From contig NZ_JQGJ02000012.1 of NCBI RefSeq assembly GCF_000802155.2, forward strand, positions 1-64,000: a DNA stretch of 64,000 nucleotides. The letters run 5' to 3'. Under the pieces are notes generated by a model. That model ran no database searches and was not told where the DNA came from. It was given only the letters and a program-made list of their open reading frames with translations. A program made the translations under genes and the position numbers. This document shows, in pieces, positions 20,701-26,661 of this stretch; position 1 is the stretch's first letter, and each line of letters opens with the position of its first letter. The DNA is from Pseudomonas frederiksbergensis. GTDB taxonomy: Bacteria; Pseudomonadota; Gammaproteobacteria; Pseudomonadales; Pseudomonadaceae.

Positions 20701-22395
20701 GAGGAAATCCACCAAAGCTTCAAGTATTCAAACTCGGGGCTTGGCGTCGCAGCTCAGATGGTCTTGGCAATTGTGCTGGCGGTGGTGACGGGCGGAGCTG
20801 GGGCGGGGCTGGTGGGGGCTACGGCTGGGACCTTCTCGGCAGGATTTGCCAATGCCGTGTTGATTGCTGTGGAAAACAAGGCTATCAACAGCGCAATTAG
20901 TAATAAAGGAGACTTAGGTGCAGTCCTAAAGGACACCACCAGCAGCGAAAGCCTCAAAGGCTATGTGGTTTCAGGGATGCTGGGTGGTATCGGGAACAGC
21001 CTTGGCTACGACCCGACTACATTGGGCTTCGATTGGAATAGCGCTGGCCAAATCGTCCTGAAGACGAGTGCAGACACCTTGGTCCAAACGGCCTTACAAG
21101 GTGGCAGCCTGGGCGATAACTTCGTCGATAACTTGCTCGGTGCCGTTATTGATATTGGCGGCGCTGTTGCCGCCAACAAAGTGGGCAACCTGACCCTAGC
21201 CGAAGGAAGCCCCACCAAAATCGCCGCCCATGCCTTGGTCGGTGGTCTGAAGTCGATGGCCATGGGCGGTGATTTCAAGGCAGGAGCCTTGGCCGGAGGC
21301 GCCAACGAAGCGCTCGTTGGGTATCTGGCGGAACTGGCGCTGCCTGAAGGTTACGATCCCAACCGCCCCGGATCTGAGCAAGCTAAAGCGAACCTGTTGG
21401 CAATGTCGCAGTTGCTTGGTGTGCTTACGGCGGTTGTTTCTGGAAGCGACCCGCGCATTGCAGCAGATATCGCGGCCAATGCCACCCAGTACAACTACTT
21501 GACGCATTCTGATCTGGAGCGGGCAGCTAAGAAATTGCAGGGCTGCGGGAATGATGGTCAATGCATAGGAGAGGCCTACACCATTTACCATGAGTTAAGC
21601 GAGCGTCAGACCTTGGAGGCGCTGGTTGGCTGTGGTCAGAATAAAGGCCTCTGCGCAGGCTTCTCGAAGCTGGATGCGGAGGTACAAGCCAGGAAAGAAC
21701 AGCTCCGTGATTTGATGGACTCTGCATCACCCAAAGCTCGTGAGGTCTATGAGCTTTTAATCTCTGAAAATAACGAGTTTCAGAACCTGTTGGCAGGAGT
21801 GACCACAGAGCACGCGACAAAGAACGCGACGGACATTTTGATTTCGAAATGGGGTGTAAGTCCGGAATATGCTAGGGCTATTATTGACGGCACGGTGACG
21901 CTTGCGGTTGGGATGGCTGCTGGTCGAGCTGCAGGTGGGGGTTCAAAAGGTGTAGCAGGGGATGCAGAGACTACTACTCCGCGTACTCCATTATCTGGTC
22001 CAACGGATAACTGGAAAAAATACACTCACGCAGAGGCTGTAATTCAGACCCAAGCATCGGGTCGGTTAGCTAATGCAGAAAAGGCAGTTATTGACCCGAC
22101 AAAAGTAACATCTTATGCGTTAAACTCGGAGCATCCAATTGGAGGCAATAAAGCAAAAGTCTTTGAGTCAGCTTTGGGCTACAATCAAACGAATGCTGGA
22201 GAATTGATAGCGAAAGTGCAGGAAGGTGCGCGGTTATATCCTGCGAAGTTAGGTGTTGCTGATAAGTTTGGTCAGAGAATAACCATAGATATGCCTATAG
22301 CCGGACCGAATGGTAATACGGCAACTGTTCGTACTGGTTGGATATATGATTCAGGTTCGTCTACGCCTAGAATGACGACTCTTTATGTCAAGTAA
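11749..22395 (+). CDS. cdiA: CdiA-type giant haemagglutinin/toxin (TpsA), DUF6883 tip
   Basis: 3548 residues. An extended signal peptide (to QAEG) precedes the TPS domain (~residues 45-165), with NPNL and NPYGI motifs and the paired cysteines in GITCNGCGFIN. Long FHA-1 repeats of the LDNxxG/LNNQGG type follow, to ~1960. A non-repetitive, AT-rich, Tyr-rich segment (~1960-2225) occupies the place of the receptor-binding region in other CdiA proteins. Then come FHA-2 repeats (~2540-2900), a hydrophobic pretoxin part with NATQYNYLTHSD, and the linker NLLAGVTTEHATKNATDI. The last ~110 residues match DUF6883 (TSYALNSEHPIGGNKAKVFE ... RMTTLYVK). The immunity gene follows directly. The coding frame is intact throughout. 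Confidence 0.93.
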   Translation: MDDRQYAFLARQPSAALKNRERFLGMPKRGLAFLLANVMFWQPMWAQAEGIVVSAPGTGLDRAGNGVPIVNIAKPNANGLSHNQFKDYNVDSNGVILNNATSRTQSTQLGGIILGNPNLKGSAAQTILNEVNGGNPSQLRGYTEVAGQSAHVIVANPYGITCNGCGFINSPKVTLSTGKPVVENGRLDRYQVDQGSVAIEGAGLNASNVDHFEIITRSAKINAEIQAKNLTIVAGRNDVNAETLSATARADDGSAKPELAIDSSALGGMYAGAIKLVGTEAGVGVKLDGKLIASGGDIQLDANGHLSMVDTSASGAVNVRAASLDAKGPVYAGTTLNAQVQGDLVNRQTLAARDGISLSAGGQLSNNGIIEAGVNADNTRNASGNVSLTAQNLNNNGKSIVASRNLTTNIAQTLYNQAGTLSAGQTATVKAGTLDNQNKGRVLSSGALGVTADKLLNTQGIVSSNGNLTANVGQLINSAGELSSLSNATLRVASLDNVAGLVAAGQMLDITASSQINNQGGRLTASTNAQLNAGSLDNRQGSLSAQGLNLNLAGQLLNAQGSVISSDTLQLKAGQVNNTAGRIASAKALDANVTGLDQQDGELFSNTSLSLDMNQGQLNNQGGLINASGTLLLNNLKDVNNQNGEISSKQAFILAARNLDNSSGKLLSNQGLMLSIAQVLNNARGAISAASLDSRSNSLDNSDGLISSRGRLDLTVDTLLDNQRGSLIADGVLLLAADRLDNRVGEIVGKTGLNATVNTVDNRQGTLISTDALELTATSLDNRQAGLIGATKALDLDVDDLDNRGGELSSNADVTLVSQNLDNSDGGQVFAGQALKLTVDKLLNRTKGLLSAKAGLELDGGFLDNSGGYLISQQNQRIDLSRDLLNSQGQLSSEGSLDVTAANLTNTGGSLSSAKDLTVHSLGGLDNQGGELVTDGALLLTSAALDNREQGHISAKGAVDVTTGAFDNSQNGRLNSASTLNLVAGQVTNQDGGSIGSQGALTASVTGLDQQGGTLFSNASLSLDMNNGQLNNQSGLINAPGTLLLKNLNGVNNKGGEISSAEAFTLAAQNLTNDNGKLLSSQGLTLRIAQALNNVKGMIGAATVDTHAQSLNNNGGTITSRANLVLTVDQQLDNQAQGLISAAQLLTLNSGNLNNQGGSVLAGGAVVLNAMALNNSANGLINAQGDLTLNADSLDSSDGGEVSAKGDINLTLASLTQDGGRLLGEKAVTLNLGNGDLNNRNGLITAKGPLTFNALRDLNNQGGEISSSQSFDLKGRTLDNSGGKLISSQNLGLDGQALINQNGLISGWQGLLVKGTSLDNRNNGTLSSRNGNVNLNLLGNLLNGNGGALVSQGSLGVTAASVDNTKGILSSGGAQNLNLSGALDNGQGGLIDSGAGLTIKATSVANVSGAVNAQQTLTLHANNVNNRQGTLVGNAEVNLNLNGALDNSAAKLASAGPLTIKGATAINNQGGQIASQDQMSLLTGSLDNSNTGTVAAKNALTITATGAVQNHSNGLIYSQTANIELDAASLANGKGEMQGQTGLDLQLSGDLDNQGGKLIAQTGDVSLTAANIDNRGGTLAAIKGALEARTVGVLRNGFDVNNKGGVIQAQRLNLRALAGLNNNGGRIAAQAGDVIINTAGLNNRSGGLYATGLINANGASLDNSAGQIAGNRIELGLSGILVNTGGILESDSTLAVRAASVNNQSGKLRALGTSGKTDFQIGGLFDNRNGVLETANNELTLNVAGFQNLGGSVLHTGSGIFDVSTANLTNAGGSLVTRGGLTLNADTWINSSVIQAGRLTVNVNNLTQTETGQLLASTRLEGKGGNWVNNGLIASDGSLALQLTGRYSGNGRVTSLGDMAVDAAAIDLSSMASITGGATTTIGGLGGLGSLNNYGRLTSAGSLNINAGIVNNYGTVAGASGLKLTASTLLNDQGGFLFSGGDMKLRVGSLTNRKSDVYALGNIDVARNEQGGRSALMENDSGTMESGLDFSINADSIVNKRGEFRTEAELYSSALGFRCYSCDSLPYSMDRQPSSHLVYQQQYRVVVSGDSTAKAASLIAGRDLSIKGGSLLNSMSSVTAGHDIAVSVDDFENSGAALGDYASHYYYSANNLTLEQMRQVINYNIYNDAGYTEGGVRFWNSAGVETVEYSRIQQIGFKPPDRESYQLIGPVVLWLGMTWSRTSSVVLGESKYSTGVRAELPDFIKNSTPFSRVVVSSTSSDSLVPAIIQAGGNVSITATNKITNGVERPFSTGISTSSRNTTTAASGSGKTTVVTLNSQLPPDLAQQQINPLTLPGFTLPSGQNGLFRLSGQGTSNASASQAPIAPQNWTIGSSAVSALDRSVGVPITDVRPIEIADQSQLSTIDRQVQPLNGGQTSAPPPASIAGQSLARVTGLPSATVSSKPHKYLIETNPVLTDLKSFTSSDYLLTKLGYDADTSAKRLGDGLFEQRLIQQAVVARTGQRFIDGQTSDEGMFKYLMNNAIASKDALNLSVGVTLTAQQVAALTHDIVWLEEHEVNGEKVLVPVLYMAQANNRLAPNGALIAGQNVTLIAGKDLENAGTLRATNNLSATASQNLANSGLIEAGNRLDMLGGNDIVNKSGGIIAGRDINMNAISGDVTNERTLTTAGFSNRGYTHRQDYADSASRIEATNDLTMGAGRDVNSVGSVMASGRDTQIDAGRDVNIISAQQQSSSTGGVRRSSITQLSSNVDAGRDVIVNAGRDFNAVASQISADRNVALAANENMTVSSGADESHYYYKSKKVTSQKDHVKQIGSTVSAGGDVSMSAGKDMALISSRVNAGDEAYLVAGENLDLLAAQDSDYSLYEKKKKGSWGKKKSRRDELTKVTHIGSQIITGGDLTLVSGGDQRYQVAKLNSGNDAALLSGGAITFEGVKDLRQESHTKSNTSLAWNSMKGKGHTDETLRQSQLVAKGDLVIKAVEGLNIDIKHINQKSVSQTIDAMVKADPELAWLKEAEKRGDVDWRRVEEIHQSFKYSNSGLGVAAQMVLAIVLAVVTGGAGAGLVGATAGTFSAGFANAVLIAVENKAINSAISNKGDLGAVLKDTTSSESLKGYVVSGMLGGIGNSLGYDPTTLGFDWNSAGQIVLKTSADTLVQTALQGGSLGDNFVDNLLGAVIDIGGAVAANKVGNLTLAEGSPTKIAAHALVGGLKSMAMGGDFKAGALAGGANEALVGYLAELALPEGYDPNRPGSEQAKANLLAMSQLLGVLTAVVSGSDPRIAADIAANATQYNYLTHSDLERAAKKLQGCGNDGQCIGEAYTIYHELSERQTLEALVGCGQNKGLCAGFSKLDAEVQARKEQLRDLMDSASPKAREVYELLISENNEFQNLLAGVTTEHATKNATDILISKWGVSPEYARAIIDGTVTLAVGMAAGRAAGGGSKGVAGDAETTTPRTPLSGPTDNWKKYTHAEAVIQTQASGRLANAEKAVIDPTKVTSYALNSEHPIGGNKAKVFESALGYNQTNAGELIAKVQEGARLYPAKLGVADKFGQRITIDMPIAGPNGNTATVRTGWIYDSGSSTPRMTTLYVK
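17600..18420 (+). other. AT-rich receptor-binding-like segment inside cdiA
   Basis: Base composition and codon use shift abruptly: GC-rich repeats before ~17600, AT-rich codons with Tyr, Ser and Cys clusters (FRCYSCDSLPYSMD; YASHYYYSANNL; YNIYNDAGYTEGG), and GC-rich again after ~18420. No FHA repeat is visible inside. Placed between the FHA-1 and FHA-2 regions, this is where CdiA proteins carry their target-receptor domain. Confidence 0.6.
21776..22395 (+). other. CdiA pretoxin linker plus DUF6883 toxin tip
   Basis: From FQNLLAGVTTEH to the stop. The first ~180 bp are nearly repeated at 27776-27955. After residues GGGSKGVAGDAE the sequence becomes AT-rich and specific to this tip: TSYALNSEHPIGGNKAKVFE, then KFGQRITIDMPIAG and TVRTGWIYDSGSSTPRMTTL. 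These match my recollection of DUF6883, usually found with DUF4926 proteins, as here. The enzymatic activity is not known to me. Confidence 0.75.
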
Positions 22396-22405
22396 GGAAT
22401 GTTAT

Positions 22406-22603
22406 ATGGTTTACTCGCTTTTTGATGTTGTTGTATTGACTGAGGATATCCCAAGCGAAGGGCTGCGAGCTGGTATGCAGGGAGCGATAGTTGAGGTTTA
22501 TAGTCTGCCAATTGAAGGCTATGAAGTGGAATTTTGTGATGCGGAAGGACATACTATTGCGCAATTAGCACTATCCTCCGATCAATTTCAGGCCAAGAGA
22601 TAA
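22406..22603 (+). CDS. cdiI: DUF4926 immunity protein (CdiI)
   Basis: 65 residues from MVYSLFDVVVLTEDIPSEGL. It fits the DUF4926 pattern: DVVxLxEDxPxxGLxxG, then GAIVEVY, YEVEFCDAEGHTIA and a closing L-L. ATG 22406 is preferred over 22385, which overlaps the cdiA stop, because AAGGAAT lies about eight bases upstream. It starts ten bases after the cdiA stop. DUF4926 proteins commonly sit beside DUF6883 toxins and are expected to neutralise them in the cytoplasm. Confidence 0.88.
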   Translation: MVYSLFDVVVLTEDIPSEGLRAGMQGAIVEVYSLPIEGYEVEFCDAEGHTIAQLALSSDQFQAKR

Positions 22604-22653
22604 CAAAGGGGGATAGGATGGATAAAACTGCAAAAAAGGGGACAGATTCGGAG

Positions 22654-22761
22654 AAAAGGGGACAGATTTATTTTCTGAGCCTGTGATGATGCGGAGCGAT
22701 CCGGACCTGGTTGATCCCGTGGGAGGCAAAAGCCGATCGGAAAATAAATCTGTCCCCTTTT
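22654..22761. mobile_element. RAYT-type MITE
   Basis: The left end AAAAGGGGACAGATTTATTT and right end AAATAAATCTGTCCCCTTTT are long inverted repeats (22654-22675 and 22740-22761) around a ~65-bp core. The same ends flank the decayed transposase copies at 23455 and 26113. An extra partial left end lies just before it at 22634-22647. The element directly abuts a toxin-tip fragment. Confidence 0.75.
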
Positions 22762-22962
22762 CTACATACTCCTGAAGCAGTACGGTTAACGAGCCAAGTC
22801 CAGTTGGAAAGCTTCCAATCTGCGGTGAATACGGCTACCAAAACCAAAATGCCGTATGGCGAAAGAATTAGTGTGGATGGGTGGCAATTAGAGTTCAAGC
22901 CTCCGAGGGCAGAAGGCGAGCTACCCGCCATCATACACGCGAGATATACCGGGGCTTACTAA
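22762..22962 (+). pseudogene. 5'-truncated CdiA-CT toxin fragment
   Basis: The MITE runs straight into an open frame that ends ...SVDGWQLEFKPPR and IIHARYTGAY-stop. There is no start codon of its own outside the MITE. The next gene starts right after its stop, as cdiI follows cdiA. It looks like the last ~65 residues of a displaced CdiA C-terminal domain whose front was lost. The toxin family is not recognisable from this remnant. Confidence 0.5.
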
Positions 22963-23346
22963 ATGGACATTAAAATAGACAACCCGATTCGGGTTGGTAT
23001 GAGTTTGATTGAGTTTGATGATCGTATTCCATCGATAAAATTTTCTGTAGAGTTATGTGTTGAAAAATTTGAGTTTTCTTTCTCAGTAAATATGACCTGC
23101 TGGATTGAGTGTGCTGTGCTCGATACGTTTGTTGACATGCTTAAGAGGGGAAGGATCGCGCGGATACAGGATATGAATAATGACTTCTCCCTCGTGTTTG
23201 ACTGTGAGAATAATAAGTTGGTTTGGTCTTGTGTCAAAAGGGATGTCTCTGGCAATGCGATAAACACAGGTGGGGAAGAAGCTCTAGCTGATGGCGCAAT
23301 GGCTACGGTTCTACAGGAGTTTGAAAACTATCCGAAATGGTGGTGA
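22963..23346 (+). CDS. Orphan immunity-like protein
   Basis: 127 residues (MDIKIDNPIRVGMSLIEFDD ... ENYPKWW), acidic and probably beta-rich, with no signal peptide or membrane segment. ATG follows the stop of the toxin fragment with no gap. Codon use is AT-rich like the other archive genes and unlike the GC-rich chromosome. I do not recognise the family; the immunity role is inferred from position and size. Confidence 0.6.
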   Translation: MDIKIDNPIRVGMSLIEFDDRIPSIKFSVELCVEKFEFSFSVNMTCWIECAVLDTFVDMLKRGRIARIQDMNNDFSLVFDCENNKLVWSCVKRDVSGNAINTGGEEALADGAMATVLQEFENYPKWW

Positions 23347-23351
23347 TTTGA

Positions 23352-23428
23352 GGAACAGAACCGGGGACAGACCCTGCAAAAAAGAAAAGGGGGTGTCTAG
23401 TCCTGAAATAGGTTTACACCTGTTTCAC
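23352..23428. repeat. Interspersed GAACCGGGGACAGACC unit with IS-like end
   Basis: GAACCGGGGACAGACC at 23352 recurs at 27604, 28510 and 28620. It is followed by TGTCTAGTCCTGAAATAGGT, found again at 28536-28555. These look like remnants of a second family of small mobile repeats. No gene is present here. Confidence 0.55.
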
Positions 23429-23454
23429 CCTAACGCCCGATGCATCGCATCGGA

Positions 23455-24152
23455 AAAAAGCGGACAGATTTATTTTCTGAGCCTTTGCTACGCTGAAAGC
23501 TTCCACGGAGGAGAGGTCAGATATGCCCAGGATGGGACGTATTATTTTGCCGAATTACCCTCACCATATTGCGCAACGCGGTCATAACCCTCAGGTGGTT
23601 TTTGCGGTTCCCGAGGATTATCAACGCTATCTAGCGGATCTGCGCGAGCTCAAGGATGCGTTTGGGGTTAGGGTCTACGCCTAATGTCTGATGACCAATC
23701 ACGTCCACCTGTTACTCGCTCCGGTACGCTATGGGAAAGCCGATACAAATCCAGTGTCGTGCAGTCAGATGCTTATCTCCTTGCCTGTTGCCGTTACATA
23801 GAATTGAATCCTGTACGCGCTCAGATGGTGGCTGACATAGCAGACTACCGTTGGTCGAGCTAGCGAAGCCGGGCAGGTGATTGTCCTGACAGCGGATGGC
23901 TGGATGTCGATCCCTGCTTCGTTGCGTTAGGCGCTACGGCGATGGAGCGGCGTCGCAAGTATGATGCTTTCGTGCGCGAGGCCATACCAACAGAGCAGGT
24001 CCGTTTGATTCGTGATGCATTGCAGCGCGGTCAGTAGACGGGGACAGGGCGCTTCGTTGATGAGGTAGAGCGGATTATTGGTATCCGGGTAGAACAACGA
24101 GGTCAGGGGCGGCCAAGGGGGAGGACGGGAAAATAAATCCGTCCCCTTTTTT
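23455..24152 (+). mobile_element. Decayed RAYT (REP-associated tyrosine transposase) element, copy 1
   Basis: The left end GGACAGATTTATTTTCTGAG starts at 23463. The right end, GAAAATAAATCCGTCCCC, is at about 24130-24147. Between them lie pieces of one transposase gene in order, with deletions and nonsense codons. A further right-end copy (GAAAATAAATCTGTCCCC) sits at 24171-24188. Confidence 0.75.
23523..24136 (+). pseudogene. RAYT/IS200-like transposase pseudogene
   Basis: It begins MPRMGRIILPNYPHHIAQRG, the typical RAYT N terminus. Then, split by breaks: the HUH motif in CLMTNHVHLLLA (just after a TAA at ~23682), TLWESRYKSSVVQSDAYLLA and RYIELNPVRAQMV. The C-terminal part (YDAFVREAIPTEQVRLIRDA, then RFVDEVERIIGIRVEQRG) holds another nonsense codon (TAG near 24034, where copy 2 reads TTG). 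Several segments of a normal RAYT are deleted, so it cannot be active. Confidence 0.8.
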
Positions 24153-24239
24153 GGGAGGCAAAAGCCGATCGGAAAATAAATCTGTCCCCTTTTCTTTTTG
24201 TGATAAGGGAGACAATAAACGGGTATTTGAGGTCCAGCG

Positions 24240-24632
24240 ATGACGATCACTATGTTCATGGAAATCGAAGCCGGCGCCTCGCTGGAAACTATTCGGCATG
24301 CTGTGGAAAAAAATGCAAGTGTTGTAACGCTGGAGAAAACTTCCTTAGAAGGTTATTTTTCCGATTCGAATGGCTTCTTTTATTTCGAATTGGTTGATCC
24401 CCCCAGTGTTGTGTTTGCTGAGGGGTGGGAGGTTGATTGGCTAGTAGGTGTCATGGGAGCATTCCATTGCCCTTTACATAAACTGGAGCAGAGTTGGAGG
24501 GAGATAAAATGTGTCATGGAGGAATTATCCTTGCGCTCTTCGATGCGATTTGTTCTATCTTTTCAATACGATAGCGTCTATGCGTTCAATGAGGGCGAGG
24601 GTGTTGTGTACAAGAAGAGTATGGTCATTTAA
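24240..24632 (+). CDS. Orphan immunity-like protein
   Basis: 130 residues (MTITMFMEIEAGASLETIRH ... YKKSMVI), acidic, soluble, with aromatic-rich middle FFYFELVDPPSVVFAEGWEV. GAGG lies seven bases before ATG. Codon use is AT-rich. No toxin fragment remains upstream; the gene directly follows the RAYT remnant. Its size and place among orphan CDI genes suggest an immunity protein. I do not recognise the family. Confidence 0.6.
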   Translation: MTITMFMEIEAGASLETIRHAVEKNASVVTLEKTSLEGYFSDSNGFFYFELVDPPSVVFAEGWEVDWLVGVMGAFHCPLHKLEQSWREIKCVMEELSLRSSMRFVLSFQYDSVYAFNEGEGVVYKKSMVI

Positions 24633-24645
24633 TCAATAAAAAGGG

Positions 24646-24700
24646 GGGCTGGACAGACCACGTTTTCTGTGTGGAACGTGGTCTGTCCCTGAGGGGGCCT
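24646..24700. repeat. Inverted GACAGACCACGTT unit
   Basis: GGACAGACCACGTT (from ~24651) and AACGTGGTCTGTCC (to ~24689) form a large inverted repeat around TTCTGTGTGG. It is the palindromic form of the GGGGACAGACCACGTT units at 27610 and 28626. Confidence 0.6.
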
Positions 24701-24716
24701 TAGTGTTTTTCGGTAA

Positions 24717-25061
24717 GTGGGGGGTATGGATAGGAAACCGTTTCAGCTCAGTGACATGGAAATATGGGCTCGTGGGGATCGATTTTTTGTACGATACGAT
24801 GCTGGATCACATCAGATCGCTATGCGCGAGGATGAGATATCAGAGAAATACATAGGTGGACCGGGTGCATATTTGAGAGATGCGGATACTGAATTTAAGA
24901 TCCTGGAAACAGTTGCGCAAAGGCTTGGTCAAAATACTAGCGCAACGGGGCGCATAAACTTGCTTTCTGAAAAAGCAGTTTGTCCTAGCTGTACAGGGAT
25001 GGTCTTACAATTTAGGGAGCATTATCCAAATATTCAATTGAATGTATTTACACGTGATTGA
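24717..25061 (+). CDS. Orphan CdiA-CT toxin tip, deaminase-like
   Basis: 114 residues. DADTEFKILETVAQRLG, then GRINLLSEKAVCPSCTGMVL and QFREHYPNIQLNVF. This matches toxin deaminases of the BURPS668_1122 type (TE-x-K, then SE-x3-CPSC-x5-QF-x3-YPNI), whose CxxC cysteines bind zinc. Such toxins deaminate bases in nucleic acid. The frame opens at GTG 24717 or ATG 24726 with no secretion or pretoxin part, so it would be a silent tip unless recombined into cdiA. The probable immunity gene follows 18 bp later. Confidence 0.68.
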   Translation: MGGMDRKPFQLSDMEIWARGDRFFVRYDAGSHQIAMREDEISEKYIGGPGAYLRDADTEFKILETVAQRLGQNTSATGRINLLSEKAVCPSCTGMVLQFREHYPNIQLNVFTRD

Positions 25062-25079
25062 GTTTGAGTTGGAGGTCCT

Positions 25080-25442
25080 TTGAATTATTCCGATGTGTTG
25101 TATGAGACGCAGGTTTCGTATGGTGAAGCTACTCATAATAAAGGTCTAGCAATCTATCAGGCCTTTGCTTACGCTTATGATGAGATGGATGCTTTTTTGC
25201 ATTCAAAGTCCTATAAAGTAAAGGTTCAGGCCCTTACCGCTTTGTTTTTCGTAGCGATAAAGGGTGGAGTGATATTTGCTAAGAACGATCCTTTTACAGA
25301 TGATGTTTTTGAAGAGCTCGGCGCTGCGTACTCTAAGCTGTCTGAATTTGCGTTAGGTAGTGCTGAAGACGACAAGCTGATGCTTGAGCATATACGCTTA
25401 GTTGCTAGCTATACTGGTGTCATTGATGCTTCAGGAATCTGA
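25080..25442 (+). CDS. Probable immunity protein for the deaminase-like tip
   Basis: 120 residues, mostly helical and acidic (LAIYQAFAYAYDEMDAFLHS; GGVIFAKNDPFTDDVFEELG). It starts at TTG 25080 behind a strong GGAGG site with four to five bases of spacing; no ATG gives a comparable frame. It follows the toxin tip closely, the standard toxin-immunity order. The family is not recognised. Confidence 0.6.
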   Translation: MNYSDVLYETQVSYGEATHNKGLAIYQAFAYAYDEMDAFLHSKSYKVKVQALTALFFVAIKGGVIFAKNDPFTDDVFEELGAAYSKLSEFALGSAEDDKLMLEHIRLVASYTGVIDASGI

Positions 25443-25482
25443 AAATCTGCAGGGACACTAAGTATCGCCATGTAAAAAAGAG

Positions 25483-25525
25483 AAAAAAGGGGACAGATTT
25501 ATTTTCTGAGCCTTTGCTACGCTGA
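25483..25525. repeat. Solo RAYT left end
   Basis: AAAAAAGGGGACAGATTTAT followed by TTTCTGAGCCTTTGCTACGC matches the left ends of both RAYT copies, then diverges at TGATTTCAG. It is a solo end left by deletion, and borders the BrnT/BrnA remnant. Confidence 0.65.
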
Positions 25526-25589
25526 TTTCAGAAGGACGGTTTCGACAGTAGTCTCTTTGGTCAGAGGTGCGCCGCGTCGAACCATTGGC

Positions 25590-25688
25590 CGGATCAGTAT
25601 GTGGCTGGCGCGGTTGGCTACACCGAACGGCGAGGCGATGAGATCCGCATGCCTCCGCCCGATAGCTACGAAATAGGGGGCATACGTT
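25590..25688 (+). pseudogene. Possible BrnT toxin remnant
   Basis: Just before the BrnA start, one frame reads VGYTERRGDEIR, close to the conserved BrnT stretch before its C-terminal helix. The following sequence ends in GGIRYV and reads like a BrnT tail with small internal deletions. Only this order (BrnT then BrnA) and the short match support the call. Confidence 0.4.
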
Positions 25689-25945
25689 ATGTCGAAACCA
25701 TCGAAAACCGACTGGGAGCGCTTGGCCAAGTTGGATGACGCGGACATCGATACCAATGATATCCCCGAACTGGATGATGACTTCTTCCGTCGCGCCGAGC
25801 TGCGTGTGCCGGTAAAGCAGGCGGTGACTATTCGCTTGATGCCGATGTGGTTGAGTGGTTCAAGGGGCAGGGCGCGGGCTATCAGACACGCATCAATCAG
25901 CTTCTTCGCCAATACATGCAGGCCCAGCAGGGCCAGCGGCGATGA
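25689..25945 (+). pseudogene. BrnA-type antitoxin gene with a one-base frameshift
   Basis: The first frame reads MSKPSKTDWERLAKLDDADI ... ELRVPVKQAVTIRL. After codon TTG 25836, a -1 shift continues as DADVVEWFKGQGAGYQTRIN and QLLRQYMQAQQGQRR-stop. Together these give a complete BrnA ribbon-helix-helix antitoxin of ~85 residues. One G appears lost at ~25838. A real loss and a sequencing error are both possible; the decayed BrnT ahead favours real decay. Confidence 0.75.
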
Positions 25946-26088
25946 GCATATTAATGCTATGAAGCGGGCAACTGAGAGGCCGCCCGTTGTCATTAATTCT
26001 GTTACGTGTGTCCGCAGCTCTCCGATTACATCAAACGCTATCGCGTAGCGCTGTGGTTAAGGCAAAACAGGCGACCGCTGCGCAGTCG

Positions 26089-26112
26089 AGCGGGAGCAAG
26101 CTCCCTCGCCAC
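26089..26112. repeat. REP fragment
   Basis: GCGGGAGCAAGCTCCCTCGC followed by CAC, the half-REP seen elsewhere in the window. It directly joins the left end of RAYT copy 2. Confidence 0.7.
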
Positions 26113-26625
26113 GTGAAAAAAGGGGACAGATTTATTTTCTGAGCCTTTGCTACGCTGAAAGCTTCCACGGAGGAGAGGTCAGATATGCCCAGGATGGGAC
26201 GTATTATTTTGCCGAATTACCCACACCATATTGTGCAACGCGGTCATAACCGTCAGGTGGTTTTTGCGGTTCCCGAGGATTATCAACGCTATCTAGCGGA
26301 TCTGCGCGAGCTCAAGGATGCGTTTGGGGCTACCGAAGCCGGGCAGGTGATTGTCCTGACAGCGGATGGCTGGATGTCGATCCCTGCTTCGTTGCGTTAG
26401 GCGCTACGGCGATGGAGCGGCGTCGCAAGTATGATGTTTTCGTGCGCGAGGCCATACCAACAGAGCAGGTCCGTTTGATTCGTGATGCATTGCAGTGCGG
26501 TCAGTTGACGGGGACAGGGCGCTTCGTTGATGAGGTAGAGCGGATTATTGGTATCCGGGTAGAACAACGAGGTCAGGGGCGGCCAAGGGGGAAGACGGGA
26601 AAATAAATCCGCCCCCTTTTTTGCT
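26113..26625 (+). mobile_element. Internally deleted RAYT element, copy 2
   Basis: It has the same left end as copy 1 (GGGGACAGATTTATTTTCTG then GAGCCTTTGCTACGCTGAAA), the same transposase start (ATG 26185, MPRMGRIILPNYPHHIVQRG) and the same C-terminal part (26412-26606, DVFVREAIPTEQVRLIRDAL). The right end GAAAATAAATCCGCCCCC is at ~26601-26618. The ~200 bp holding the HUH motif in copy 1 are missing. Both ends with a shrunken core make this an intermediate between a RAYT and a MITE. Confidence 0.78.
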
Positions 26626-26661
26626 TTTTTGTCGGGATAAAATTATTGACGGGGTTTTATA

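Noticed and set aside
22711..22962. Free-standing 83-codon gene starting within the MITE
   Set aside because: Its first ~17 codons are MITE sequence; the rest fits better as a truncated toxin tip.
25517..25993. 158-codon minus-strand frame in the archive
   Set aside because: The plus strand reads as BrnA across one frameshift; the minus frame has no family resemblance.
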